Shown here piece after piece: positions 1 to 7,043 of a stretch of DNA of 24,055 bases. Source of the DNA: Wocania_A sp964021735 (GTDB lineage: Bacteria > Bacteroidota > Bacteroidia > Flavobacteriales > Flavobacteriaceae); assembly GCF_964021735.1 (NCBI RefSeq), contig NZ_CAXIBN010000027.1, forward strand, positions 1 through 24,055, written 5' to 3'. Positions within the stretch are counted from its first letter, which is position 1; each line of letters begins with the position of its first letter. The notes under the pieces are model-generated. The model had not been told where the DNA came from and made no database searches. It saw only the letters and a list, made by a program, of their open reading frames with translations. Made by a program: the position numbers and the translations under genes.

Positions 1-224
1 TTTCAATTTATTTTGATGAATCTATATCAGAATTAAAAGTAATAGGACTAAATGATCGAGAGCTTTTAAGTATTACGCTATATAATATTATTGGGCAAAA
101 AGTAAAATTTATAGACTATATTTCCAATAAAACATCTAAGCAAATATCAGTTATTACTGGAGTTTATATTGTACAATTAAATACAACAAAAGGAAAAATT
201 AATAAAAAAATTATTATTGAATAG
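1..224 (+). CDS. C-terminal end of a secreted protein with type IX (type A) sorting domain, partial
   Basis: The reading frame is open from base 3 to the TAG at 222-224 and encodes about 73 residues; the gene starts outside the window. The visible part has the pattern of a Por-secretion tail: a short beta-rich stretch with LYNIIGQKV, then GVYIVQL, and a basic/hydrophobic end KKIIIE. In Bacteroidetes this domain directs proteins through the outer membrane by the type IX secretion system, where it is cleaved and the cargo is released or anchored to the surface. The catalytic or adhesive part of the protein is not in the window, so its function cannot be told. It converges with the sigma-factor gene, with only 4 nt between the two stop codons. 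The sorting-tail call is by pattern and family knowledge. Confidence 0.85.
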   Translation, partial: SIYFDESISELKVIGLNDRELLSITLYNIIGQKVKFIDYISNKTSKQISVITGVYIVQLNTTKGKINKKIIIE

Positions 225-228
225 TGTT

Positions 229-1476
229 TTATTTATAGTTAAGTAATTTTAATTTTTTTTTCTGTAAATAGACTTTTTCTAATGTATTAGTCACAGCATT
301 TAAAGCCAAATCAAGATATTTAATGGCTTCGTTACTGTTGTTAGTATTAGCGTAGTAGTCAGCTTTGGCACCATAAAACAAATAGGCACGTTGTTCAAAA
401 TCTTTAGGCTTAATATCGTCTAAATACATTTTTGCTATGGTAAAATCTTGATTTTGAATACAAACCACAGCCATATTTAACACATGAATTGGCATAGGCT
501 GCAAAGTATTTAAACATTGATACCAATAGTGAATTTTCTCCCAATTAGTATCTTCAAAAGTTTTGGCACGCAAATGTTCAGCTGCAATGGCGGCTTCGTA
601 ATGATAACACGAAAACTCGGTGTGTTCGGCTACTGCTTTATTCATCATAATATTTCCTAATTCTATAAGCGGAAAATACCATAAATTTCTATCCTGATTT
701 TTTAAATCTAAAAGTTCGTTTTGGACATTAGTTTTGGTTTCTAATCGAGCCGAATGAAAACACATTAAAGCATATAAAGCATAAACTTCGGGCGTTCTTG
801 TAAGGGTGTTTTTTAAAAGTATTTGGGTTAAACGCATCGATTCACCACACAACTCTTTGCGAATTAATACCTCTTTTTTATTAGAATGAAAGCCCTCGTT
901 AAAAATAAGGTACAAAATTTCCATAACACTTTCTAGACGCTGAGGTAAGGCTTTGCCTTGAGGAATTTTAAATTTTAATTGTGATTGCTTAATTGTTTTA
1001 CGTGCTCGTAGCAATCGTTTTTTTATAGTGTCCTCTTTGGTGAGTAATGCTGATGAAATTTCTTTAATACTAAAACCAGAAACGGTTTTTAATGCGAATG
1101 ATATACGATCCCTAGAATTTAACTTTGGGTGACAAGCCGTAAATATCATTCTAAGTTGTGCATCTTCAATTTCTGAATCTAAAAAAAGCTCATTTATGGC
1201 AATAGCGTCCGTTCCTTGATTGATGTTAGGTTGGTGTCTGCGCTCATTTTTTAGTTTTCTAAAAATATCTAAAACCCTGTTTTTAGCCGCTTGGGTTAAC
1301 CACGCTTCAGGATGGTCTGGTTGTTTAGTTCGCCAGCTAATACTAGCTTTTATAAACGTGTCTTGTACCGCATCTTCAATAATATCGAGATGCTTAAGTC
1401 CAAAAATTCGAATTAAAACAGAAACCATCTTTCCGCTATGATAACGGAAAAGATGGTCTATGAGTTTTTGTTCCAT
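229..1476 (-). CDS. ECF-type RNA polymerase sigma factor with long C-terminal extension (ECF42-like)
   Basis: This 415-aa sigma-70 family protein has region 2 at about residues 8-75 (including DIIEDAVQDTFIKA and the PEAWL/AKNRVLDIFR stretch) and region 4 at about 108-165 (ISFALKTVSGFSIKEIS, then a helix rich in K and R). A further ~240 residues follow that ordinary ECF factors (~180 aa) lack. This long helical, TPR-like tail and the adjacent YCII/DGPF gene are the hallmarks of the ECF42 group, in which no anti-sigma factor is known and the C-terminal extension is thought to control activity. The ATG shares one base with the stop of the upstream YCII gene (TAATG), which implies translational coupling. 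ECF42 factors usually transcribe their own DGPF operon, and a candidate promoter is listed separately. The ECF42 assignment is inference from architecture and context. Confidence 0.85.
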   Translation of the reverse strand: MEQKLIDHLFRYHSGKMVSVLIRIFGLKHLDIIEDAVQDTFIKASISWRTKQPDHPEAWLTQAAKNRVLDIFRKLKNERRHQPNINQGTDAIAINELFLDSEIEDAQLRMIFTACHPKLNSRDRISFALKTVSGFSIKEISSALLTKEDTIKKRLLRARKTIKQSQLKFKIPQGKALPQRLESVMEILYLIFNEGFHSNKKEVLIRKELCGESMRLTQILLKNTLTRTPEVYALYALMCFHSARLETKTNVQNELLDLKNQDRNLWYFPLIELGNIMMNKAVAEHTEFSCYHYEAAIAAEHLRAKTFEDTNWEKIHYWYQCLNTLQPMPIHVLNMAVVCIQNQDFTIAKMYLDDIKPKDFEQRAYLFYGAKADYYANTNNSNEAIKYLDLALNAVTNTLEKVYLQKKKLKLLNYK

Positions 1477-1823
1477 TATTGGTCGAATACCATGATTTCA
1501 CGAATTTCTAAAGTGCCTCCAAGGTCATAATCTGGGTAGTCTTCAGCAATTTTTTCAACGGCATCAAAATCTTTAGCTTTCACTATATAATAACCACCAA
1601 CAATTTCTTTAACTTCTGCCGAAGTTAAATCGGTTACCGTTCTGTTTTTACCAACAATACGGCGTATCTGTGGTGTTAAGGCGTTGCCATGGCTCACAAT
1701 ACCAGCTTGTGTCATTTTATCATTCCATGCAAACCATTTACCCATTCTACTTTGAAGATCTTCTGGAGAAAGCCCTAATTCGGTGTAATCTGCACCTATA
1801 AAAATCATCATAAATTCTTTCAT
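1476..1823 (-). CDS. YCII-related (DGPF) domain protein
   Basis: This 115-aa protein starts MKEFMMIFIG and ends in a beta strand with REIMVFDQ. It fits the dimeric alpha-beta (ferredoxin-like) YCII/DGPF family, with the conserved middle segment EIVGGYYIVKAKDFDAVEKI. The molecular function of these proteins is not established; family members have been suggested to bind or transform small molecules or to sense a signal for the partner sigma factor. It is the first gene of a two-gene unit with the ECF sigma factor, overlapping it by one base. The 5' untranslated region is short and has no Shine-Dalgarno sequence, as is normal in Bacteroidetes. There is no signal peptide, so the protein should be cytoplasmic. 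Confidence 0.85.
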   Translation of the reverse strand: MKEFMMIFIGADYTELGLSPEDLQSRMGKWFAWNDKMTQAGIVSHGNALTPQIRRIVGKNRTVTDLTSAEVKEIVGGYYIVKAKDFDAVEKIAEDYPDYDLGGTLEIREIMVFDQ

Positions 1824-1853
1824 AATTATATGTTTTAAAGTTTATATAGCTAA

Positions 1854-1881
1854 GACGTTTATTAAATTAGAAAGGGGGACA
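1854..1881 (-). promoter_or_regulatory. candidate ECF-type promoter of the YCII-sigma unit
   Basis: Read on the minus strand, TGTCCC (1881-1876) is followed after 18 nt by CGTC (1857-1854), 31 nt before the YCII start codon. A TGTC-type -35 and CG(T/A)C-type -10 are what ECF sigma factors, including ECF42, typically read. No housekeeping TAnnTTTG box is apparent here. Autoregulation is inferred from the neighbouring sigma gene. Confidence 0.4.
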
Positions 1882-1920
1882 CGTTTTTCAAATTTAATTA
1901 ATTTTTATTTGAAGTTAACG

Positions 1921-1944
1921 ACTTTTGCTCTTAGAGGCAAAAGT
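1921..1944. repeat. imperfect hairpin without T tract
   Basis: ACTTTTGC at 1921-1928 pairs with GCAAAAGT at 1937-1944, and the inner CTCT/AGAG can extend the stem if one G is bulged. No T run follows on either strand, so this is not a typical intrinsic terminator. It lies close to the repeat copy at 2000-2039 and may belong to the same decayed element. Confidence 0.5.
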
Positions 1945-1999
1945 GCGTCAGGCTTGTAGTTTATCTTGAGTGAAGTCAAAAGGTAATGTCTTTTCTTAT

Positions 2000-2039
2000 G
2001 CTGAACTTGCTTACTCTGAATTTATTTCAGTGTTTCAGT
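2000..2039 (+). repeat. 40-nt dispersed repeat, copy A
   Basis: This segment matches the reverse complement of 3071-3110 at 33 of 40 positions by hand alignment, including a perfect 10-nt core ATTTATTTCA and flanking CTGAACTTG-like and TTCAGT-like words. It lies 176 nt downstream of the esterase stop codon. Sequences with repeated TGAA/TTCA words of this kind are, as I recall, common dispersed repeats in flavobacterial genomes, but I could not search. Confidence 0.6.
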
Positions 2040-2215
2040 ATCTCATCAAGTTTGTAAATTACATGATAATTTTTAGTTTTAATTTAAAGGCTAGTGTAAT
2101 AATAGTAGTAAGCTATATGTTTTATTCATGCTAAATAGAATTATTAAAGTAGATTGCAATACTGAAATTCACTATTGAACTAGCTATTATTTTTGTACAC
2201 TGTTATATTGCTTTA

Positions 2216-3028
2216 TTATAATTTAAAATAATCGTCAAAAAATAGAAGTTGATATTTTATTGAATTCGACCAGTAATCCCAATTGTGTCTCCCTGGGCGT
2301 TCAATATAGTCATGAGGTATATTTCTTTCAGCCAACTTCTCATGTAATCTTTTGTTAGCATCGTAAAAAAAGTCATTCATTCCACAATCAAATATGAGTT
2401 TCAAACTGTCTGGGTTTAGCTTATAAACCATATTAATTATCGTATTTTTCTCCCAATATTCTTGATGGTCAGAATAACTCCCTAATCGTTTATTTAAGTC
2501 CCAGTTATTTGGGAAAGGACGAATATCTACTCCTCCGCTCATACTCCCAGCTGCTCCCCAAACATCTTGATGTTTAAAAGCCAGATAAAAAGCACCATGC
2601 CCTCCCATACTTAAACCTGTAATAGCTCTAGCAGATTTTTTCGCTGATGTATTATATTTTTTGTCTATTGCATCAATGAGTTCTTTAGAAAGATAGGTTT
2701 CATATTTCATTTTTTCATCTATGGGGCTATCAAAATACCAACTAGTAAGACCGCCATCAGGACAAACAATTATAATATTATATTTATCTGCATATTCTTT
2801 TATTCTGGGAACTTTTGTTATCCAATTTGTGTAATTTCCACCAGCACCATGAAGTAAATATAATACTGAAAATTTTTTATTTTGAGTAGAATAATTATCT
2901 GGTATTATTACAATATTTGGAATTGGTTTATTCATGGATTTACTTACAACCATAACGGTATCTACTTGAGATGCGTTAATAATTATTGTATTACAAATTA
3001 AAAAAAGTAATATTAATTTTAGTTTCAT
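2216..3028 (-). CDS. secreted esterase, alpha/beta-hydrolase fold (esterase D / feruloyl-esterase-like)
   Basis: I place the start at 3028, where MKLKLILLFLICNTIIINAS forms a clear signal peptide; a longer frame to 3127 runs upstream through non-coding sequence and a repeat. The mature protein fits the PF00756-type esterase family: YLLHGAGGN at about 58-65 (oxyanion region), the nucleophile Ser140 in GLSMGG, a DCGMNDFFYD segment around 214-223 containing the probable acid (Asp219), and His248 in GRHNWDYW. The length of 270 aa is normal for a single-domain member. The protein should be exported to the periplasm or cell surface and cleave an ester; family members act on acylated carbohydrates, feruloyl esters or S-formylglutathione, and the substrate here is unknown. 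No catalytic residue appears missing. The gene stands alone between inverted copies of a 40-nt repeat. Confidence 0.85.
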   Translation of the reverse strand: MKLKLILLFLICNTIIINASQVDTVMVVSKSMNKPIPNIVIIPDNYSTQNKKFSVLYLLHGAGGNYTNWITKVPRIKEYADKYNIIIVCPDGGLTSWYFDSPIDEKMKYETYLSKELIDAIDKKYNTSAKKSARAITGLSMGGHGAFYLAFKHQDVWGAAGSMSGGVDIRPFPNNWDLNKRLGSYSDHQEYWEKNTIINMVYKLNPDSLKLIFDCGMNDFFYDANKRLHEKLAERNIPHDYIERPGRHNWDYWSNSIKYQLLFFDDYFKL

Positions 3029-3070
3029 GGTTTTGGTTTTATACCTTATAATAAACAAATTCGTTTTAAT

Positions 3071-3110
3071 ACTGATATACTGAAATAAATTCGGCATAGG
3101 CAAGTTTAGC
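3071..3110 (-). repeat. 40-nt dispersed repeat, copy B (inverted relative to copy A)
   Basis: The reverse complement of this segment aligns with 2000-2039 at 33 of 40 positions. It lies 43 nt upstream of the esterase start codon, so the promoter or leader of that gene may overlap it. Together the two copies bracket the esterase in inverted orientation. Confidence 0.6.
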
Positions 3111-3196
3111 AAATGGGTGGTATACAATGTGAAACGAATCTCGACATTTTTTTTGATAAAATCAAGTAGCTTAAAACTAAAACTTTGTAGAACAAA

Positions 3197-3228
3197 AAAG
3201 AGACTGTCTTAATTAAGACAGTCTCTTT
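3197..3228 (-). terminator. intrinsic terminator downstream of pruA
   Basis: This is a perfect 32-nt palindrome whose arms contain AAAGAGACTGTCTT and AAGACAGTCTCTTT around a central AATT. On the minus strand the stem runs into a T-rich tract (TTTTTTGTTCT). It lies 53 nt after the pruA stop codon and before the esterase region. Confidence 0.8.
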
Positions 3229-3260
3229 GTATATTAAAAATTAGTATTCTCAACCATAAG

Positions 3261-3280
3261 ATTCCTGCATTCTCAGGAAT
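3261..3280. repeat. short hairpin directly after the pruA stop codon
   Basis: ATTCCTG at 3261-3267 and CAGGAAT at 3274-3280 form a 7-bp stem with a 6-nt loop, directly adjoining the pruA stop codon. There is no following T run on the minus strand. It may protect the mRNA end or be a remnant of a small dispersed repeat. Confidence 0.45.
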
Positions 3281-4909
3281 TTATTCTCCCAAAAAAGGAT
3301 ATCTATAATCCGTAGGTGTAACAAAGGTTTCCTTTATCATTCTAGGCGATACCCAACGTAATAAGTTTTGGGCGCTACCTGCTTTATCATTAGTTCCAGA
3401 TGCTCTTGCACCACCAAAAGGTTGTTGCCCTACAACTGCACCCGTTGGCTTATCGTTGATGTAAAAGTTTCCAGCGGCATTTTGTAATGCTTCCGTAGCT
3501 TGTGTTACTGCGTATCTATCGGTTGATAAAATAGCGCCTGTTAATGCATATTCGCTAGTTTCATCTACCAGTTTTAAAGTTTCCGCGTAAGCGTCATCTT
3601 CATAAACATAAATGGTAATTACAGGACCAAAAAGCTCTGTACACATCGTGGTGTATTTTGGGTTGGTTGTTACAATAACCGTTGGTTCAATAAAGTAGCC
3701 TTTGCTTTTATCGTAACCGCCACCAACAATAATATCGGCATCGGCATCATTTTTAGCGGCATCAATATATTTAGTTAGTTTATCGAAAGACCCTTCATGA
3801 ATAACTGCGGTGATAAAGTTGCTTAAATCTTCTGGAGAACCCATTTTAAATGAGTTAACATCTTCAATAACATATTTCTTAACATCTGCCCAAAGACTTT
3901 GTGGAATATAAGCACGAGAAGCAGCACTACATTTTTGACCTTGGAATTCAAAAGCACCACGAACAATAGCTGTTGCTACTTGTTTAGCATTTGCAGATTT
4001 GTGAGCGACAATAAAATCTTTACCACCAGTTTCTCCAACAATTCTTGGATAGGTTTTATAGTTATGGATGTTGTTTCCTATTTGTTTCCATAATTCTTTA
4101 AAAATGTATGTGGAACCTGTAAAGTGTAAACCAGAAAAATCTGGACTTGCTAAAACAGTATTAGTAATCATAACTGGATCACCAAAAACAACATTAATAA
4201 CACCTGCAGGAACGCCAGCTTCTTTAAATACATCCATAATGACTTTCGCCGAATATATTTGGCTATCGCTTGGTTTCCAAACCACAACATTACCCATTAA
4301 TGCCATACAAGCAGGAAGGTTTCCAGCAATAGCAGTAAAGTTAAAAGGTGTTACGGCATACGTAAATCCTTCAAGTGGACGATATTCAACTCGATTCCAA
4401 GCATCACTTGTGCTTTCGGGTTGTTCCATATAAATGTCCGTCATAAACTGAACATTAAAACGTAAAAAATCAATCAACTCGCAGGCAGCATCAATTTCGG
4501 CTTGATGCACCGTTTTAGATTGCGCCATCATGGTTGCAGCATTTATTTTTGCTCTATAGGGTCCAGCAATTAATTCGGCAGCTTTTAAAAAGATACCAGC
4601 ACGTTGCTCCCATGGCATTAGCGACCAGCTTTTTCTAGCTTCTAAAGCGGTAGCAATAGCATCGTCAACATGTTTTTTTTCTGCTAAATGATACGTTCCA
4701 ACAACATGTTTGTGGTCGTGTGGAGGCGACATCGTTCTAGTGTTTCCAGTAGTCACGTCTTGTCCGTTAATATACATAGGTATATCAATTTTACTGTTAA
4801 ACATGTTTTTGTAAGCTTTAAGAACAGCGTCACGTTCTGGCGAACCTGGAGCAAATCCGTTAACTGGCTCATTAATAGCAACTGGTACGTTAAAAAATCC
4901 TTTTCCCAT
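3281..4909 (-). CDS. pruA: L-glutamate gamma-semialdehyde dehydrogenase (1-pyrroline-5-carboxylate dehydrogenase)
   Basis: This 542-aa NAD-dependent aldehyde dehydrogenase oxidises glutamate-5-semialdehyde (from 1-pyrroline-5-carboxylate) to glutamate, the second step of proline breakdown in the cytoplasm. The length and the N-terminal extension (KGFFNVPVAINEPVNGFAPG) match the stand-alone P5CDH type found in Bacteroidetes and in mitochondria rather than the fused PutA type. Visible motifs are WKPSDSQ at 211-217 and FTGS at about 263-266 in the NAD-binding part, the general base Glu293 in VGETGGKDF, the catalytic Cys327 in FQGQKCSAASR, and the FGPV segment near 427-430. No proline dehydrogenase gene is next to it in this window. 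It is preceded by a housekeeping-type promoter and followed by a strong terminator, so it is probably monocistronic. Confidence 0.95.
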   Translation of the reverse strand: MGKGFFNVPVAINEPVNGFAPGSPERDAVLKAYKNMFNSKIDIPMYINGQDVTTGNTRTMSPPHDHKHVVGTYHLAEKKHVDDAIATALEARKSWSLMPWEQRAGIFLKAAELIAGPYRAKINAATMMAQSKTVHQAEIDAACELIDFLRFNVQFMTDIYMEQPESTSDAWNRVEYRPLEGFTYAVTPFNFTAIAGNLPACMALMGNVVVWKPSDSQIYSAKVIMDVFKEAGVPAGVINVVFGDPVMITNTVLASPDFSGLHFTGSTYIFKELWKQIGNNIHNYKTYPRIVGETGGKDFIVAHKSANAKQVATAIVRGAFEFQGQKCSAASRAYIPQSLWADVKKYVIEDVNSFKMGSPEDLSNFITAVIHEGSFDKLTKYIDAAKNDADADIIVGGGYDKSKGYFIEPTVIVTTNPKYTTMCTELFGPVITIYVYEDDAYAETLKLVDETSEYALTGAILSTDRYAVTQATEALQNAAGNFYINDKPTGAVVGQQPFGGARASGTNDKAGSAQNLLRWVSPRMIKETFVTPTDYRYPFLGE

Positions 4910-4946
4910 TATTGTGTGTTTTATTGAATTGTCAAAATTTGAGCTG

Positions 4947-4954
4947 CAAATTTA
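4947..4954 (-). promoter_or_regulatory. -7 box of the pruA promoter
   Basis: TAAATTTG on the minus strand matches the Bacteroidetes TAnnTTTG consensus and lies 37 nt before the pruA ATG. No clear -33 TTG is seen at the usual spacing. Confidence 0.5.
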
Positions 4955-5055
4955 CGAATTTTATAATCATTTTTAAATCGTAAGACATATTAAATCGAAG
5001 TTAATATTTGTTTATTTTTTGTAAGTTGCCAAGCCGTTTTAAGACTACAGTTTTT

Positions 5056-5781
5056 ATGTGTACAGTAACTTTAATTCCTAAAGGTGAAAATGACTTTGTG
5101 TTAACCTCAAATCGAGATGAAGCACCAAACAGAGTGTCATTAAAACCTGAATTTTATACTATTAATAATACGAAACTGTTGTTTCCAAAAGATGAGTTGT
5201 CTGGTGGTACTTGGATTGGTGTAAGTGAAAAAAACAGAGTAATTTGTGTGCTTAATGGTGGATTTGCCTATCATAAACGAAAAGCTGAATACAGATTGAG
5301 TAGAGGTGTGGTAGCTAACCATTTTATGATTTCTGATAATTTAGAACACACCGTTAATACTTATAATTTTGAAGACATTGAACCTTTTACAATGGTGATT
5401 GTAGATTGGAATACGACACTAAAATTTCATGAATTAGTTTGGGACGGAACCGATAAACATTTTAAAGTTTTGCCTTCTGAACCTAATATTTGGTCGTCAA
5501 CAACTTTGTATTCAGAAACTATGAAAGCTGAACGATTACAATGGTTTGAAGATTTTAAAGCTGAAAATGAATTAGATAAAAATGCATTACTGAAATTCCA
5601 CAAAACAGCTGGAATAAATAATGATGATTATGGTGTAATTATGAATCGCGGATTTGTAAAAACAACAAGTATTACACAAATTGAAAAGTCTGATGGTAAC
5701 CTAATAATGCATTACGAAAGTCTTGTAGATAATGCGGTTACAACAAAAAACTTCCATAGTCCACAGGTAGTAAATGAATAA
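5056..5781 (+). CDS. NRDE family protein (TANGO2-like)
   Basis: The protein matches the NRDE/TANGO2 family: it begins MCTVTLIPKG and has the family signature TSNRDE at residues 17-22, followed by GGTWIGVSEKNR. I chose the ATG at 5056 rather than the in-frame ATG at 5008, because the conserved family N-terminus is Met-Cys and Cys2 is expected to be exposed after Met removal, as in N-terminal-nucleophile-like folds. That gives 241 aa, near the usual length. The biochemical role of bacterial NRDE proteins is not settled; the human homologue TANGO2 has been linked to heme and lipid handling. There is no signal peptide, so the protein is probably cytoplasmic. Its stop overlaps the start of the next gene by 8 nt (ATGAATAA), so the two are likely co-translated. 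Confidence 0.85.
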   Translation: MCTVTLIPKGENDFVLTSNRDEAPNRVSLKPEFYTINNTKLLFPKDELSGGTWIGVSEKNRVICVLNGGFAYHKRKAEYRLSRGVVANHFMISDNLEHTVNTYNFEDIEPFTMVIVDWNTTLKFHELVWDGTDKHFKVLPSEPNIWSSTTLYSETMKAERLQWFEDFKAENELDKNALLKFHKTAGINNDDYGVIMNRGFVKTTSITQIEKSDGNLIMHYESLVDNAVTTKNFHSPQVVNE

Positions 5782-6766
5782 TTCTGGTATTATTTTAACA
5801 CTTGCATATCCAGATACCATTGTTATGGTTTCTGAAGAGTGGTTTTCCCCTTTTTTACGTTTTTTAGGTGTTGGCAAAACCAATTATTTACGAGCAGGAC
5901 ATGCTGCTTTAGTTTTGATTGATAAAAAAACAGGTGTTTTAGAATATCATGATTTTGGGCGCTACATTACCCCAGAACCTAATGGTCGAGTAAGAGGAAG
6001 AGATACCGATAATGAATTGCATTTTCCGTTAAAAGCAGAAATTGAAAATGGTGAACTAAAAAATCTGAATCCTATTTTAGAGTTTTTAGCAACACACCCA
6101 AAGTTAACACATGGCGATGGTAAATTAGTAGCATCGGTTTGTAATGCCGTTGATTACAAAAAAGCGCGTAAACATATTACTAAAATGCAAAACAAACATT
6201 TTATACGTTATGCAGCGTTTATAAAAGAAGCTTGTAATTGCGCTCGTTTTGTGACCGATACATTGATTGCCTCGGTAACTGATTTAAACATTAAAAAGAA
6301 ACTTGAAAATTCTAAATGGTTTACACCAAGTACGGTTGGTAATGTTCTGCTTGCTGATACTGAAAATCATCCTTTTGAAGTAAGTGAAACCGGTGAAATT
6401 TCGAAATTTGAAGGTTCTCAAAAAAGTGAAAATGTACGTTGTTTTTTAGATAAACTAAAGGATCACAAAGTTAATTTGAAAGGAACACAACACCCGAAAC
6501 CAGTTGAAGGTTTACATGAAAAAGCACAATGGCTTTCTGGAATTGCTGCTGGAGCTTGGTTTGAACTACACGATTTAGAAAGTAAAACTGAATACCGTTT
6601 TAGGCGTATTTCACCTTATGGAAATATTGATTGTGATGTTATTTTTAAAGTTGAAGATGCAGCTTTTAATTATAGTTTAGCATATAAATTTGTGCATTAT
6701 TCTAATTGTGAATTTTTTAATGTGGAGCAGAATGGGAGGGTTTTTAGGTTTGATAGGAAGGTTTGA
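5774..6766 (+). CDS. uncharacterised protein with His and Cys motifs of a papain/NlpC-like fold (possibly DUF6695)
   Basis: This 330-aa protein is of a type I remember from Bacteroidetes as DUF6695, though I cannot confirm the family. It has no signal peptide or membrane segment. The first half holds AGHAALVLID (His43), EYHDFGRYITPEPNGRVRG (57-75) and EACNCARFV (Cys154, Cys156). A His in a G-H-x-A/G strand placed before an N-C-x-x-F-V helix is the order seen in circularly permuted NlpC/P60-like cysteine hydrolases, so a hydrolase or acyltransferase role is possible; this is inference. The C-terminal ~90 residues (from about 240) look like a separate beta-rich domain, with WFELHDLESKTEYRFRRISP. 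The start overlaps the NRDE stop by 8 nt, and codon use resembles the neighbours. The gene is followed by an intergenic region with a structured element. Confidence 0.7.
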   Translation: MNNSGIILTLAYPDTIVMVSEEWFSPFLRFLGVGKTNYLRAGHAALVLIDKKTGVLEYHDFGRYITPEPNGRVRGRDTDNELHFPLKAEIENGELKNLNPILEFLATHPKLTHGDGKLVASVCNAVDYKKARKHITKMQNKHFIRYAAFIKEACNCARFVTDTLIASVTDLNIKKKLENSKWFTPSTVGNVLLADTENHPFEVSETGEISKFEGSQKSENVRCFLDKLKDHKVNLKGTQHPKPVEGLHEKAQWLSGIAAGAWFELHDLESKTEYRFRRISPYGNIDCDVIFKVEDAAFNYSLAYKFVHYSNCEFFNVEQNGRVFRFDRKV

Positions 6767-6780
6767 TTTCTTTTTTCTCC

Positions 6781-6812
6781 AAATCCATTTTAATTTTAAA
6801 TTCTCTGGATTT
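6781..6812. repeat. weak inverted repeat after the NRDE/DUF unit
   Basis: AAATCCA at 6781-6787 pairs with TGGATTT at 6806-6812 across an 18-nt AT-rich loop. It starts 14 nt after the stop codon of the 330-aa gene. It could act as a transcript end, but no clean T run follows. Confidence 0.3.
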
Positions 6813-6859
6813 AGCGGATAAGAAAGTGATTGCAAATTGGATACTATTTATGGCAAACT

Positions 6860-6947
6860 AGCCCGCGTTAGGGATAGAGCGGTATGTTTGAGCTCGCCGA
6901 CGAAGGAGGAAGCAAGTAGTGAAAGCCCGACCTGAAAGGTAACGCCC
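6860..6947 (+). other. GC-rich structured element, candidate ncRNA or dispersed repeat
   Basis: An ~88-nt block, much richer in G and C than its surroundings, lies between convergent genes and has no good reading frame. It begins TAGCCCGCGTTAGGG and ends GAAAGCCCGACCTGAAAGG followed by TAACGCCC. GCGTTA (6865-6870) is complementary to TAACGC (6940-6945), the adjacent GGG (6871-6873) to CCC (6926-6928), and CCTgaaAGG (6931-6939) forms a small hairpin, so a closed three-way arrangement is possible. Blocks with the same AGCCC start and AGCCCGACC...ACGCCC end occur, as I recall, in many flavobacterial genomes at intergenic sites. Strand is given in the direction I recognise and is uncertain. Confidence 0.5.
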
Positions 6948-6989
6948 AAATTATAGATAAAATTAATGTATTTAAATATTGATTATGAG

Positions 6990-7024
6990 ATTGCCACATC
7001 ACACAAAAAAGCGTGATTCGCAAT
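6990..7024. repeat. hairpin repeat (ATTGCC...GCAAT family), copy 1
   Basis: ATTGC (6990-6994) pairs with GCAAT (7020-7024) and ATCAC (6998-7002) with GTGAT (7013-7017), around a loop rich in A. It sits between the convergent 330-aa gene and apaG. It resembles the hairpin at 16523-16556 and the remnant at 15510-15529. It may serve as a bidirectional transcript end. Confidence 0.6.
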
Positions 7025-7043
7025 GGCGGATTAGAATAACGAG

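Larger units (their letters stand above)
1824..2215. other. 392-nt intergenic region without a gene
   Basis: This gap separates the YCII-sigma unit from the esterase. It holds the candidate ECF promoter next to the YCII start, an imperfect hairpin at 1921-1944 and one copy of a 40-nt repeat at 2000-2039. I see no convincing reading frame or RNA gene. The stretch 2060-2215 is plain AT-rich sequence with nothing I can name. Confidence 0.6.

Noticed and set aside
3029..3127. N-terminal extension of the esterase (33 codons)
   Set aside because: It would place residues in front of a clear signal peptide and run through the 40-nt repeat; the ATG at 3028 is better.
4068..4433. Open frame of 121 codons on the plus strand opposite pruA
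   Set aside because: It lies entirely antisense to the well-supported pruA gene, shows no domain or signal pattern and has no promoter; it mirrors the coding strand.
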